From: Halalkalicoccus jeotgali B3
GTDB taxonomy: Archaea > Halobacteriota > Halobacteria > Halobacteriales > Halalkalicoccaceae
Assembly (NCBI RefSeq): GCF_000196895.1
Contig: NC_014297.1
Span: forward strand, 1,246,119 to 1,310,118
DNA: 64,000 bases
Direction of reading: 5' to 3'
In this document: piece by piece, positions 34,674-43,671 of the stretch
Position numbering within the stretch: position 1 is the stretch's first letter
Layout of the letters: every line of letters begins with the position of its first letter
Made by a program: the position numbers and the translations under genes
Notes under the pieces: model-generated
The model's database searches: none
The model's input: the letters and a program-made list of their open reading frames with translations, nothing else
What the model was told of the DNA's origin: nothing

Positions 34674-35306
34674 TCATCGGTCCTCGAGGACGACCGCGAC
34701 CTCGTTGGTCCGCATGAACGGCGGGGTCAGCGGCGGATCGTAGCGCAACAGGACCGGCTCGCCGACGGTGGCGATCCCACGGTCGGCGAGCGCGTCGGCG
34801 AGACGAGCCGTAATCCGCCGCGTCCGGTCCTCGGTCGCGTACCACGAGAACGACGCGATCCCGAGGGTTCGCTCGGGGTCGACGACGAGCCGTACCGACG
34901 GGTCCGTGGGCAGCGGTGCGTCCTCGGGGTCGTATTCCGACGGGAGGTAAAACGCCATCCGAACGCTTCCGTCCGCGGGCACGTCGGTGGTTCGGACCGG
35001 CGCGGTCATCGGGATCTCGACGCCCTCGGTTCTGTCGGTCCGGACCGGGGCGGTCATCGCGATCTCCTCGCGTCGCTCGTTCGCACCGCTGATGTACTCG
35101 AACAGCCGGCCGAAGGCCACGCGCTCGTCGGGGGCGGTGGTCTCGACGGCTATCGTCGGGGGATAGCGACGGAGTTCGACGCCGTCGAACCGATCGAGCA
35201 CCTCGTACGGGACGCGCTCGGCGGCACGTGCCCGATGGAGCCGTCTCGCTGAAACGGCGGTGAAGAGGGCGATCCCGGCGGCGAGGGCGACGGTTCGGCG
35301 GTTCAT
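34674..35306 (-). CDS. SOUL/HBP heme-binding family protein
   Basis: 210 residues from ATG 35306. An N-terminal hydrophobic stretch (about 5-18) may act as signal or anchor. The SOUL domain covers about 30-208, with VELRRYPPTIAVETT at the start, the paired EIAMTAPVRT and EIPMTAPVRT strands and the late FSWYAT...RRITARLADAL pattern. Members bind tetrapyrroles or act in membranes, but the archaeal role is unknown. An upstream in-frame Met is present and is not favoured because the added residues have no homology pattern. Confidence 0.85.
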   Translation of the reverse strand: MNRRTVALAAGIALFTAVSARRLHRARAAERVPYEVLDRFDGVELRRYPPTIAVETTAPDERVAFGRLFEYISGANERREEIAMTAPVRTDRTEGVEIPMTAPVRTTDVPADGSVRMAFYLPSEYDPEDAPLPTDPSVRLVVDPERTLGIASFSWYATEDRTRRITARLADALADRGIATVGEPVLLRYDPPLTPPFMRTNEVAVVLEDR

Positions 35307-35383
35307 GTCTCGAGGAGGCGCCCGGGCGGCAAATACCTGCGTTCGCGGAAAACAGTTTAGTAGCGAGCACCCACAGACGGGGT

Positions 35384-36145
35384 ATGGCAATCCGAGACGC
35401 GACCCGTTCGGACGTCGCGGCCATCCGCGAGGTGGCCCGCCAATCGCTGCGGACGTCCTACGCACACTTTCTGGAGGAGCAAACGATCGATGACGCCGTC
35501 GAGCAGTGGTACGGCGACGGCCGACTCGAGGAACTGATCTCCGACGAGGCCGACGACGTCTCGATTCCCGTCCTCGAGGTCGACGGCGAGATCGTCGCGT
35601 TCGCTCAGTGTTACCTCGTCGAGTTCCCCGAGCGCGTCGGCGAGATCCACTGGCTGCACGTCGATCCCGAACACCGCGGCGAGGGCTACGGCTCGCAGCT
35701 CTACGAACACGTCCGCGAGACGTTCGAGGAGGAGGGAATCGACCGGTTCAAGGGCTTCGTCTTCGCGGAGAACGAACCCGGCAACGAGTTCTACGAGCGC
35801 CGGGGCTACGAGTCGGCCTACACCCACACCCAGGAGATCGCCGGCGAGGAGTACACCGAGAACGTCTGGGTCGATATTCCCGAAGGCGAGCGGTATCGCC
35901 GTGCGGTCGAGCCCCACGAGGACGCGGACGGAACCACGCTGTACGTCGCCTACCGGGAGGCCTCCGTGGGATCGCGCGGAGCGTTTCACGTCGCCTATCT
36001 CGACGAGGACCTCGAGGAGCGCTACGGCTGGTTCTGTTCGGCCTGCGAGAGTTTCGACAACGCGATGGACGCCTCGGGCCGGATCGTCTGCAACGAGTGT
36101 GGGAACACCCGCAAGGCGACGCGCTGGGACGCCGCCTACCTCTAA
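35384..36145 (+). CDS. GNAT acetyltransferase fused to a C-terminal zinc ribbon
   Basis: 253 residues. The GNAT domain occupies about 1-150, with acetyl-CoA motif IHWLHVDPEHRGEGYGSQLYEHV and the end motif NEPGNEFYERRGYE. A second half follows with a zinc ribbon: FCSACESFDNAMDASGRIVCNECGNTRKATRWDAAYL, two Cys pairs (about 218-221 and 235-238). The ribbon may bring the enzyme to its target or nucleic acid. Known haloarchaeal homologues keep both parts. It precedes the threonine synthase-like gene by 38 bases, same strand. Confidence 0.83.
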   Translation: MAIRDATRSDVAAIREVARQSLRTSYAHFLEEQTIDDAVEQWYGDGRLEELISDEADDVSIPVLEVDGEIVAFAQCYLVEFPERVGEIHWLHVDPEHRGEGYGSQLYEHVRETFEEEGIDRFKGFVFAENEPGNEFYERRGYESAYTHTQEIAGEEYTENVWVDIPEGERYRRAVEPHEDADGTTLYVAYREASVGSRGAFHVAYLDEDLEERYGWFCSACESFDNAMDASGRIVCNECGNTRKATRWDAAYL

Positions 36146-36183
36146 CCCGTAGGCTCTTTTCGCCGCCCGCCGTCGCCTCGCGT

Positions 36184-37332
36184 ATGTCGACCGTCCGATG
36201 TTACGACTGTGGCCGTTCGTTCGCCTTTCCCGAGCGAAAGCGCTGTGAGTGTGGCGAACCCCTCTGGTTCGACCATGGGGAAGTCGCGTGGCCCGATCGA
36301 CGCGATCCGGGGATGTGGCGCTACGCCGACTCGCTTCCCGCCGCGGCCCCCGCGGGCGTCGGGGCCGCCGCCGGCGGCACGCCGCTGGTCCGGGCGCCCC
36401 GCCTCGATACCGGCGGCGTCGAACTGTACCTGAAAGACGAGGGGCAGAACCCGACGGGAAGTTTCAAGGACCGGGGCAGCGCGCTGGCGGTCGCCTCCGC
36501 CCGCGAGCGCGGGATCGATCGTGTGGGGACCGTCTCGCATGGCAACATGGCGATGAGCACCGCCGCGTGTGCGGCCGGCGCGGGATTGGAATGTACGGTC
36601 TGTGTCCCCGCCGACATCCCCGAGGAGCGTCTTGCCCATATTGCACGTTACGGCCCCGAAATCCTGCGCGTCGAGGGCGAGTACGGTCGTCTGTACGAGC
36701 GATCCTTAGAACTAGAGGGGGTTGACTTCGTCAACTCCGATACCCCGCTTCGGGTCGCGGGCCAGAAGACGGTCGCCTACGAGATCTGCGAGGCGTTCGC
36801 GTCCGACGTCCCCGACGCGATCGTCCTTCCGGTGTCTAGCGGCGGCCAACTGAGCGGGATCTGGAAGGCGATCCTCGAACTGCGCGCCGCCGGCCTGATC
36901 GACGAACGCCCCCGCCTGTACGCCTCTCAGGCGAGCGCCTGCGACCCGATCGTCCGGGCGTTCGGGGCCGACAGACGGGAAGTGAGCCCGATCGAGGGTG
37001 GGGAGACGATCGCCTACTCGATCGCCAACGCCGACCCCCCGAGCGGAAATCGGGCGCTCGCGGCGCTGCGGGATACGGATGGCGGGGCGGTGTCGGTATC
37101 CGACGATGCCATCCGCGCCGCCCAGCGACGACTCGCCCGCAAGGGGGGCTTTCGCGTCGAGGCGTCCTCGGCGGTCGCCTACGCCGGTCTCGAACGACTA
37201 CTCGAGCGCGGCGAGATCGGCTCCGGAGAGCGCGTCGTGGTGATCCTCACCGGGAGTGGGTTCAAGGAATCCGACAGCGTTTCGATCAACGCGAAGAGGG
37301 TCACACTCGACGCGCTGACGGGCGCGTTCTAG
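36184..37332 (+). CDS. thrC: Threonine synthase family PLP enzyme
   Basis: 382 residues from ATG 36184. An N-terminal zinc-ribbon-like part (C6, C9, C21, C23) is followed by the PLP domain with K95 in NPTGSFKDRG and the phosphate loop SSGGQLSG (about 219-226). The ending GSGFKESDS matches the haloarchaeal threonine synthase family. It converts O-phosphohomoserine to threonine, although haloarchaea have several paralogues, so related cysteine- or diaminobutyrate-type activity is possible. It follows the GNAT gene closely and may share its transcript. Confidence 0.85.
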   Translation: MSTVRCYDCGRSFAFPERKRCECGEPLWFDHGEVAWPDRRDPGMWRYADSLPAAAPAGVGAAAGGTPLVRAPRLDTGGVELYLKDEGQNPTGSFKDRGSALAVASARERGIDRVGTVSHGNMAMSTAACAAGAGLECTVCVPADIPEERLAHIARYGPEILRVEGEYGRLYERSLELEGVDFVNSDTPLRVAGQKTVAYEICEAFASDVPDAIVLPVSSGGQLSGIWKAILELRAAGLIDERPRLYASQASACDPIVRAFGADRREVSPIEGGETIAYSIANADPPSGNRALAALRDTDGGAVSVSDDAIRAAQRRLARKGGFRVEASSAVAYAGLERLLERGEIGSGERVVVILTGSGFKESDSVSINAKRVTLDALTGAF

Positions 37333-37557
37333 GACTGTCGCGATACCCCCGAAGACGCGACAAGAGTTATAGGGGTGTCCCGCGACACTACGATTGAATA
37401 GAAACATCGAAACCGTGTCCGGGGTTCGGTGTTCGTTCGAACGATTCCGATCCGGTCGGAGTCGAGCCCGTCCAGCCGTGTGAGAGAACGACTCGCTTGC
37501 CATCGTTTCTCGGGTACGGAGCTACTGGCGGCAGCGGTCGAGACCGGACGAAACACA
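37333..37557. other. Intergenic region with possible promoter for the ligase gene
   Basis: 225 bases between thrC and the GshA-like gene. A GTTATAGGGG tract lies near 37366 and the region 37390-37410 is AT-richer. No RNA gene or extended repeat was seen. A short inverted pair GTCGCG / CGCGAC near 37337 and 37382 could be a weak hairpin. Confidence 0.35.
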
Positions 37558-38640
37558 ATGAAAACGAGCATCGAGGTGGAGTTCTGGGTGATCGACCGGG
37601 ACGGATCGCTGACCGATCCCGGGGATCTGACGGAGATCTCCCCACAGGTCGAAGAGGAGTTCGTCGACTGTCTCTTCGAGATAAAGACGACCCCGTGTGA
37701 GTCGATCGACGAACTGCGCGACGAACTGGTGGGACGACTGGCCGAAACCATCCGCGAGGCGAAGCGACGCCGAAAGGCACTCGTGCCGCTCGGCACGCCG
37801 ATCAACGGCGGAGACATCGCCCAGTTTCCCGAGGAGCGAAGCCGCATCCAGCGCCGGGTCCTCGGTGAGGACTTCGACTATGCCAAACACTGTGCGGGCA
37901 CGCACATTCACTTCGAGAAGCGTCGCATCGTCGACCAGTTGAACGCGCTCGTCGCGCTGGATCCAGCCCTCGCGCTGGCGAACTCCTCGCCGTACTACAA
38001 GGGCCGACGGGTCGCCGCCGGCGCACGGCCCTACATCTACCGCAAGCGGGGCTACGCCCAGTTCCCCGATCACGGCCAGCTCTGGAGCTACGTCGATAGC
38101 GTCGCCGAGTGGAACGACCGCCTCACCGAGCGCTACGTCGAGTTCGAGCGCGCCGCGCTCGATGCCGGGATCGACGAGCGCACGTTCAAACGCCACTTCA
38201 CGCCCGACGATACCATCTGGACCCCCGTCCGACTGCGGAAGGCCTACCCCACCGTCGAGTGGCGCTCGCCCGACGCCACGCTCCCGAGTCAGATCCTCCG
38301 CCTCGCCGAGGAGATGTACGCGGTCGTAGAGCGGGCAAACGAGAGCGTCACCATCGAGGGCCACCACGGGTTCGCGACCGACGACGGGCTGGTGTTGCCG
38401 GAGTTCGACGTGGTCCGCGAACTCACCGACGCCGCCATCCACGAGGGACTGGGGGCGGATCGCGTCCGCTCGTACCTCGACGGAATGGGATTTGCGGTCG
38501 ATGCCTACGACCCGCTCACCGAGCGCCTCGACGGCCAGGAGTACGTCGGCGAAGCGGACGCCCGCTCGCTCAGAACGACGTACGCTCGCCGGCTCGAACG
38601 CGACGTCGCCCGTCTCGAAAAAGGGCAGCAGCGCGTGTAG
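37558..38640 (+). CDS. gshA: Glutamate-cysteine ligase family protein (GshA-like)
   Basis: 360 residues from ATG 37558; in-frame residues upstream are not family-like. The start MKTSIEVEFWVID holds the metal-binding Glu residues typical of the GCS2-type carboxylate-amine ligases. Further family marks are CLFEIKTTPCESIDELRDEL, AGTHIHFEKR and the late PTVEWRSPDATLPS with the substrate Arg. Haloarchaea make gamma-glutamylcysteine as their main thiol, and a glutamate-cysteine ligase of this family is known in Haloferax. Whether this gene is that one or a paralogue cannot be settled here. It ends one base from the convergent sucD gene. Confidence 0.8.
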   Translation: MKTSIEVEFWVIDRDGSLTDPGDLTEISPQVEEEFVDCLFEIKTTPCESIDELRDELVGRLAETIREAKRRRKALVPLGTPINGGDIAQFPEERSRIQRRVLGEDFDYAKHCAGTHIHFEKRRIVDQLNALVALDPALALANSSPYYKGRRVAAGARPYIYRKRGYAQFPDHGQLWSYVDSVAEWNDRLTERYVEFERAALDAGIDERTFKRHFTPDDTIWTPVRLRKAYPTVEWRSPDATLPSQILRLAEEMYAVVERANESVTIEGHHGFATDDGLVLPEFDVVRELTDAAIHEGLGADRVRSYLDGMGFAVDAYDPLTERLDGQEYVGEADARSLRTTYARRLERDVARLEKGQQRV

Positions 38641-38641
38641 T

Positions 38642-39511
38642 CTACAGCAAGTCCTCGACGTTGTCGGCGACCTCCTCGGGGGTGTCCCCGACGGGAACGC
38701 CAGCGTCGTTCAGCGCGTCGATCTTCGATTCTGCGGTGCCCGTCCCGCTGCCCGAGACAATGGCACCGGCGTGGCCCATCCGCTTGCCCGGCGGGGCCGT
38801 GCGGCCGGCGATGAAGCCCGCGACAGGGGTGTCCATGTTCTCGGCGATGAACTCGGCGGCCTGCTCTTCGTCCTCGCCACCGATCTCGCCACACATGACG
38901 ACCGCGTCGGTCTCGGGGTCCTCTTCGAACAGCGAGAGGGCGTCGACGAAGGAGGTGCCGATGATCGGGTCGCCGCCGATACCGACGGCGGTCGTCTGAC
39001 CCAGCCCGCGGTTGGTGAGGTTGTCGACGACCTGGTAGGTCAGGGTGCCCGAGCGCGAGACCAGCCCGACGTTACCCGACGAGAAGATGTTGCCGGGTAG
39101 GATGCCGAGTTTGGCCTCGTCGGGGGTGATAAGGCCGGGACAGTTCGGACCCACGAGGTGGGTGTCGACCTCCGAGAGGCGCTTGTAGACCTTGCTCATG
39201 TCCTGGGTCGGGATCCCCTCGGTGATCGCGACCGCGAGGTCGAGCTCGGAATCGAGCGACTCGAAGATGGCGTCCGCGGCGAACGCCGGCGGGACGAAGA
39301 TAACGGAGGCGTCCGCGTCCTCCTCGCGCACGGCCTGGGAGACGGTGTCGTAGACCGGCACGCCGGCGACCTCCTGGCCGCCGCGTCCGGGCACCGCGCC
39401 CGCGACGACGTTCGTGCCGTACTCCATCATCTGTTCGGTGTGGAACTTCCCCTCGCCGCCGGTGATGCCCTGGACGACCACGCGGGTGTCCTCGTCGACT
39501 AGAATGCTCAC
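38642..39511 (-). CDS. sucD: Succinyl-CoA ligase alpha subunit
   Basis: 289 residues from the GTG at 39511 (another GTG three codons upstream exists, 39520). It begins [27 protein letters not shown] and has the CoA-binding Rossmann part with [32 protein letters not shown], whose His is phosphorylated. With SucC it links succinyl-CoA cleavage to nucleotide phosphorylation. It follows sucC with a 79-base gap. It ends head-on to the GshA-like gene. Confidence 0.95.
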   Translation of the reverse strand: MSILVDEDTRVVVQGITGGEGKFHTEQMMEYGTNVVAGAVPGRGGQEVAGVPVYDTVSQAVREEDADASVIFVPPAFAADAIFESLDSELDLAVAITEGIPTQDMSKVYKRLSEVDTHLVGPNCPGLITPDEAKLGILPGNIFSSGNVGLVSRSGTLTYQVVDNLTNRGLGQTTAVGIGGDPIIGTSFVDALSLFEEDPETDAVVMCGEIGGEDEEQAAEFIAENMDTPVAGFIAGRTAPPGKRMGHAGAIVSGSGTGTAESKIDALNDAGVPVGDTPEEVADNVEDLL

Positions 39512-39590
39512 GCGAACCACCTCGTGGTGAGGGTGAAGTTATCGTGCGCGAGCGAGCGAACTCCGTGAGCGAGCGAGTGTACGATTGAAC

Positions 39591-40736
39591 TCATTGGTGG
39601 ACCTCCTGTGCGTTCTCGACGGCACGCTGAACCGCTTCCTCCAGCGTCTGTTCGACCTGTACTAGATCGGCGTTCAGGATTTCCATGCCCTCCTCGGCGT
39701 TCGTCCCCGCCAGTCGGACGACGACCGGTTTCGGAATCTCGTCGAACTGCTCTAAGGCGTTGTTGATCCCCTTTGCGACCTCGTCGCCGCGGGTGATGCC
39801 CCCGAAGATGTTGAACACGACCGACTCGACGTTCTCGTCGGAAAAGACCATGTCCAGCGCGTTCGCGATCCGGTCGGCTTTCGCACCGCCACCGACGTCG
39901 AGGAAGTTCGCGGGCTCACCACCATAATAATCGACCAGGTCGAGCGTCGTCATCACGAGACCGGCGCCGTTGCCGATGATGCCGACGTCGCCCTCCAGGC
40001 GGACGTAGTCGAAGCCATACTCGCCGGCCTTTCGTTCGAGGTCGTCGGTGTAGGACTCCTCTTCCATTTCGGCCAGCTCGGCCTGGCGAAAGAGCGCGTC
40101 CTCGTCGATGTTCATCACGGCGTCGGCCGCGATGACCTCGCCGTCGCTGGTGACCATCAGCGGGTTGATTTCGGTATCGGAGGCGTCGCGGTCGTCCCAG
40201 AGCGAAAAGAGCGTCGTGAGGACGCTCGAAACGTCGCCTGCGACCTCGCGGTCGATCCCGGCGTCATAGACCACCCGGCGGGCCTGATAGGGCTGGAGGC
40301 CGAAGGCGGGGTCGACGTGCTCGCGGGCGATCGCGTCGGGGTCCTCTTCTGCGACTTCCTCGATGTTCACACCGCCCTTTCGTGAGACCATCGCGACGGG
40401 TTTCCCTTCGCCCCGGTCCATCGTCACGCCGACGTAGAGTTCGTCGACGAAGTCGACGGCCTCCTCGACGAGGACGCGTTCGACGGTGTAGCCTTTCAGG
40501 TCCATCCCCAGGATCGAGTCGGCGGCCTCGCGGGCCTCCTCGTCGTTCTCGACGAGTTCGATCCCGCCGGCCTTGCCGCGCCCACCGACCTGCACCTGCG
40601 CCTTGACGGCGACTGGATACCCGACCGACTCGGCCGCAGACAGCACCTCCTCGGTGCTTTCTGCGAGTTGCGAATCGGGCGTCGGGATGCCCGCGTCGGC
40701 GAACACCGACTTCGCCTGATACTCGTGGAGCTTCAT
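39591..40736 (-). CDS. sucC: Succinyl-CoA ligase beta subunit
   Basis: 381 residues, starting MKLHEYQAKSVFADAGIPTPDSQ. The ATP-grasp domain has AVKAQVQVGGRGKAGGIEL, and the C-terminal flavodoxin-like part has NIFGGITRGDEVAKGI. It forms the TCA-cycle ligase with SucD. The gene precedes sucD in the same operon, transcribed leftwards. Confidence 0.97.
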   Translation of the reverse strand: MKLHEYQAKSVFADAGIPTPDSQLAESTEEVLSAAESVGYPVAVKAQVQVGGRGKAGGIELVENDEEAREAADSILGMDLKGYTVERVLVEEAVDFVDELYVGVTMDRGEGKPVAMVSRKGGVNIEEVAEEDPDAIAREHVDPAFGLQPYQARRVVYDAGIDREVAGDVSSVLTTLFSLWDDRDASDTEINPLMVTSDGEVIAADAVMNIDEDALFRQAELAEMEEESYTDDLERKAGEYGFDYVRLEGDVGIIGNGAGLVMTTLDLVDYYGGEPANFLDVGGGAKADRIANALDMVFSDENVESVVFNIFGGITRGDEVAKGINNALEQFDEIPKPVVVRLAGTNAEEGMEILNADLVQVEQTLEEAVQRAVENAQEVHQ

Positions 40737-40860
40737 TGGTGACTCGAACGGAACTCCTGCGTACGGCGAGTTAGTAGTACCGAAAGCGGTCGCAATGCTT
40801 GCCGCGAGGGGGCGATTCGCCGGGAATCGTCCGGTCCGTTGATTCCGGGTCGATGGCGGC

Positions 40861-41568
40861 TCACTCCTCGTCCTTCCACTCGCCGGCCTCGACGCCGTGG
40901 TACTCGCCTTTGGCCTGCCGTGGAGTCGGCCACGCCGTCAACGCGAGCGCACAGGTGTAGTACGCGAGGACGGTTCCGACCACGACCGTCCCCGGGACCC
41001 CCGGCATCGCGGCGGTCTCGACCCAGCCCTCCCCGGGAACGAAGAGGCTGATCCGAAACAGCCACGCCAGGAGCAGCACGCTCAACAACAGGAAGTAGAC
41101 CCGTCGCAGTCGTCGTGTTATCGCCTCCCGGGCCGAAACCTTCAACGTGGGGTTTCGCAGGTCGTCGGCGAGGTCGGTGCGCCATTCAGGTCGGATCGAG
41201 CTCTCGGGGTTGAAGGCGTTGGCGAAGACGTTCTCCTCGATCATCCGGACTCGTGATCGCGTGGCGTCGAACGACCGGTAGCGCCTGATGTCGAAGACGA
41301 GAAAGACCGACAGGGCGAACATGCCGATCAACAGGAAGTACGGCGGACTCTCGGACGAGGCGAACGACAGCGAGAGGACGGCGGCGATCACGGCGATGGC
41401 CCAGTCGGTCGTCAGGTCCAGCCTGTCCAGCCGTTTCGACATCTGTCCGACCTCCCCCCGGTAGTAGTGAGGCAGCAGGGCCAAGAAGTCCGAGGCCTCC
41501 GTGCCGGCTTTCGCGGCCACCTCACGCGCCTCGTGGGTCTCGGGGTCGAATCGATCGGTTCGGTCCAT
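40861..41568 (-). CDS. DUF2270 membrane protein
   Basis: 235 residues. Four hydrophobic segments (about 56-70, 78-95, 152-174, 185-210) follow an N-terminal hydrophilic region with the LALLPHYYRGEVGQM motif of the DUF2270 family. Between helices 2 and 3 lies RRYRSFDATRSRVRMIEENVFANAFNP, the most conserved loop. Function unknown; probably membrane-bound with a cytoplasmic domain. It is divergent from the ABC exporter ATPase gene, starts about 100 bases apart. Confidence 0.85.
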   Translation of the reverse strand: MDRTDRFDPETHEAREVAAKAGTEASDFLALLPHYYRGEVGQMSKRLDRLDLTTDWAIAVIAAVLSLSFASSESPPYFLLIGMFALSVFLVFDIRRYRSFDATRSRVRMIEENVFANAFNPESSIRPEWRTDLADDLRNPTLKVSAREAITRRLRRVYFLLLSVLLLAWLFRISLFVPGEGWVETAAMPGVPGTVVVGTVLAYYTCALALTAWPTPRQAKGEYHGVEAGEWKDEE

Positions 41569-41671
41569 GTTCCCACTAGGCGCCCACGACCAAAGCTCTG
41601 GACGCCCCGGCGGTCCCGAACAGGCTTCCGCATCCGTCGCGCTTTATCGTCGCGAGCGCCTCGGTTCGACA

Positions 41672-42682
41672 ATGACGCTTGCGATCGACGCGACCGATCT
41701 CGAAAAGGAGTACGGCGACGTCCGGGCGCTCGACGGCCTCTCGCTGTCGGTCGAGGCCGGGGAGTTCTTCGGTCTTCTCGGGCCGAACGGTGCGGGCAAG
41801 ACCACGTTCATCAACACGCTGGTCGGACTGGTCAGAAAGACCGGCGGCGAGGTCAGCGTCTTCGGCGAGGACGTCGAGGACGACTACCGGGCGGTGCGCG
41901 ACAGCATCGGGCTGGCCCCACAGGAATTCAACGTCGACCGGTTTTTCCCGATCCGCGAGGTGTTGATGCACAAGGCGGGCTACCATGGCGTGAGCGAGGC
42001 CGAACGGGAGCGACGGGCCGACGAGGCGCTCAAACTCGTCGGGATCTACGACAAGCGAAACACCCGTTTCGACTGGCTCTCGGGTGGGATGAAGCGCCGG
42101 CTCCTGCTCGCGCGTGCGATCGTCACCGAGCCGGACCTCCTGATCCTGGACGAGCCGACCGCGGGCGTCGACGTCCAGTTGCGCCACGACCTCTGGGAGG
42201 TGATCAACCGGCTGAACGACGAGGGGACGACGATCCTTCTCACTACGCACTACATCGAGGAGGCCGAACGCCTCTGTGACCGGGTCGCGATCATGGACTC
42301 GGGCCGGAAGGTCACGGTCGCCACACCCGAGGAACTGACCGAGCGGGGCAGCGACACGATCACCGTCGAACTGCGCGACCCGCCAGCGAACGCCCCGCCC
42401 CTCGACGGGATCGAAGCGATCGAGGGGACGCGACTGGAGGGGGACCGACTGGCCGTCCGGGTGGCCGGGAGCGGCGGTCGGGTCGCCCCCCGAGTGCTCA
42501 ACGCCCTCGAAGACAGGGGTCACGAGATCACCGACATCGAGATCTCGCGCACGTCGCTGGAGGAGATCTTCGTCGAACTCACCGAAGGACAACGCGGGAG
42601 CGGTGACCCCGAGGAGAACGACGAAACCGACGAGGACGGTGTGACCGACGGGACGGCGCGTCTCGCTGGGGAGGCGCGCTGA
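41672..42682 (+). CDS. ABC-2 exporter ATP-binding protein
   Basis: 336 residues from ATG 41672. It carries Walker [10 protein letters not shown] (37-45), signature LSGGMKRRL, Walker B LLILDEPTAGVD and the H-loop THYIEEAERL. A C-terminal extension of about 120 residues is typical of DrrA/NodI-like exporter ATPases. It powers export by the permease encoded immediately after; its stop shares one base with the permease start (TGATG). The ATPase is intact, but its partner permease is broken by the 5,072-bp element, so in this configuration the exporter should lack a full permease. Confidence 0.93.
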   Translation: MTLAIDATDLEKEYGDVRALDGLSLSVEAGEFFGLLGPNGAGKTTFINTLVGLVRKTGGEVSVFGEDVEDDYRAVRDSIGLAPQEFNVDRFFPIREVLMHKAGYHGVSEAERERRADEALKLVGIYDKRNTRFDWLSGGMKRRLLLARAIVTEPDLLILDEPTAGVDVQLRHDLWEVINRLNDEGTTILLTTHYIEEAERLCDRVAIMDSGRKVTVATPEELTERGSDTITVELRDPPANAPPLDGIEAIEGTRLEGDRLAVRVAGSGGRVAPRVLNALEDRGHEITDIEISRTSLEEIFVELTEGQRGSGDPEENDETDEDGVTDGTARLAGEAR

Positions 42683-42950
42683 TGGCCGCAAACCCCCTCT
42701 CGGCGCGCTTTTATACGCTGCTCGAACGCGAGGTCCAGCGGTTCGTCCGCCGGCCGTGGAACACCTTCCTCCCGCCGATGATCACGAACGTACTCTACTT
42801 CTCCGTCTTCGGGGTGATCCTCGGGACGCGCATTCAGGAGATCCAGGGCTTCTCGTACATCCTGTTTCTCCTGCCCGGGCTCGTGGTGCTGGGTGCGATC
42901 TCGAACGCCTTCGAGAACGCCTCGTTTTCGATCTTTCACGGCCGGTGGAA

Positions 42951-42960
42951 CGAGTACATC
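42951..42960 (+). repeat. attL core (10-bp direct repeat)
   Basis: CGAGTACATC. The host side has the arm GTGGAA (42945-42950) and the element side ATCAATCT (42958-42965). The same ten bases occur at 48023-48032. They encode N-E-Y-I of the permease with the bases on either side. Confidence 0.85.
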
Positions 42961-42970
42961 AATCTAAACG

Positions 42971-42983
42971 TGTGTAAAAGGTT
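42971..42983 (+). repeat. Left arm-type motif of the attachment site
   Basis: TGTGTAAAAGGTT, close to the reverse complement of AACCTTTACACAA at 47986-47998 (one base longer here). Both lie just inside the element, in opposite orientation, and so could be integrase or accessory-protein arm sites. In addition GTGTRYA follows both core arms after four bases. Confidence 0.55.
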
Positions 42984-42987
42984 GTGA

Positions 42988-43229
42988 GTACTTATAATAT
43001 AAAGAGTATTCTCAGTATCACCTCAGTCGTGTCGAGATCCTTGGATTCTTGGATTCATATCAGTCTTCATATCTTTTTTATTTGGCGAGAGAATCCTTCC
43101 TTCTCGTATCCCGTCCGACCTGACTTCAGAAATCCCTCTACTCCTCGTTCAGTATAATGAAAAGTCTGTACACATATTATGTAACATTTCCGAAAGCTTT
43201 AAGTATCAGGAGATTGTAACTATATACGT
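42988..43229. other. Left-end non-coding region of the element
   Basis: About 240 AT-rich bases without a convincing gene. The right end holds a CTTTAAGTAT promoter element (43197-43206), 24-33 bases ahead of the first element gene. A TAATATAAAG stretch near 42997-43006 could be another TATA box reading inwards. Confidence 0.5.
43197..43206 (+). promoter_or_regulatory. Promoter of the first element gene
   Basis: CGAAAG followed by CTTTAAGTAT gives a BRE-plus-TATA arrangement about 24-33 bases ahead of ATG 43230. Confidence 0.55.
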
Positions 43230-43373
43230 ATGACGCATAATATCATTCGAATGAATCAAAGCGAGAAGGATCGGCTCATGAAATCTATCGAAAAGAGGTA
43301 CGGCGACCCCAATCGTATTTCTCACGGGCTCGCTATTGCTGAATTATCGGAGGAGGCTACAAAGAATGAGTGA
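43230..43373 (+). CDS. 47-residue element protein, unknown
   Basis: ATG 43230 to TGA 43371-43373. The product is 47 residues and mainly helical, with a basic start (MTHNIIRMNQSEKDRLMKSIEKRYG) and an acidic end. It may be a small DNA-binding or regulatory protein; no family is recognised. The next gene starts eight bases before its stop, so translation of the two is likely coupled. Codon choice is AT-rich like the rest of the element. Confidence 0.55.
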   Translation: MTHNIIRMNQSEKDRLMKSIEKRYGDPNRISHGLAIAELSEEATKNE

Positions 43374-43671
43374 TACTCAAATGGCGCGAATGGCTGTCGC
43401 TCTATCGAGTCACTCTCCGAAGTATAAGGAGTATTCCGAAGAAGAAGAAGTGATCGAAGAATTACTTAAGGAGGAGGTCGAGCATACGACGAAACTACTT
43501 GAATCGAGAATTGCTATTAGTTCGAACGACGAAGATACTCAGTCGATTAGTGAGTTGAAGAAGTCTCTGCCGTCTACTGATACAGTCACCGAATTGGAGG
43601 AGTCTCATGGCTCTGAGAAGGCACAGCACATTCTCGATAAACAGAAAGAATTGCGAGAATTGCGAAAATAA
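43366..43671 (+). CDS. 101-residue acidic helical element protein, unknown
   Basis: ATG 43366 is preceded by GGAGGAGG (43349-43356). The product (MSDTQMARMAVALSS...) is very rich in Glu, Ser and Lys, has no hydrophobic helix and probably forms long helices or a coiled coil (EEEEVIEELLKEEVEHTTKLLESR). It overlaps the 47-residue gene by eight bases. No homology recognised. A role in copy control or partition is possible, but nothing in the sequence proves it. Confidence 0.6.
   Translation: MSDTQMARMAVALSSHSPKYKEYSEEEEVIEELLKEEVEHTTKLLESRIAISSNDEDTQSISELKKSLPSTDTVTELEESHGSEKAQHILDKQKELRELRK

Larger units (their letters stand above)
42682..42987 (+). pseudogene. ABC-2 permease, N-terminal fragment, interrupted by the element
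   Basis: The first 93 codons (to Ile 42958-42960) are a normal ABC-2 permease start with two hydrophobic helices (FLPPMITNVLYFSVFGVIL and SYILFLLPGLVVLGAI) and NASFSIFHGRWNEYI. After 42960 the reading frame enters the element and stops after eight extra codons at 42985-42987 (INLNVCKRL). The remaining 164 residues lie at 48033-48527. Joining 42950 to 48023 restores one in-frame protein of 257 residues, the usual ABC-2 permease length. Confidence 0.9.

Noticed and set aside
34674-35306. Repeated MTAPVRT motif in the SOUL protein as a possible duplication
   Set aside because: Paired IAMTAPV-type strands are a normal part of the SOUL fold.
39521-39590. GAGCGAGCGA repeats between sucD and sucC
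   Set aside because: Short low-complexity repeats of this kind are common in GC-rich spacers; no stem or terminator structure was clear.
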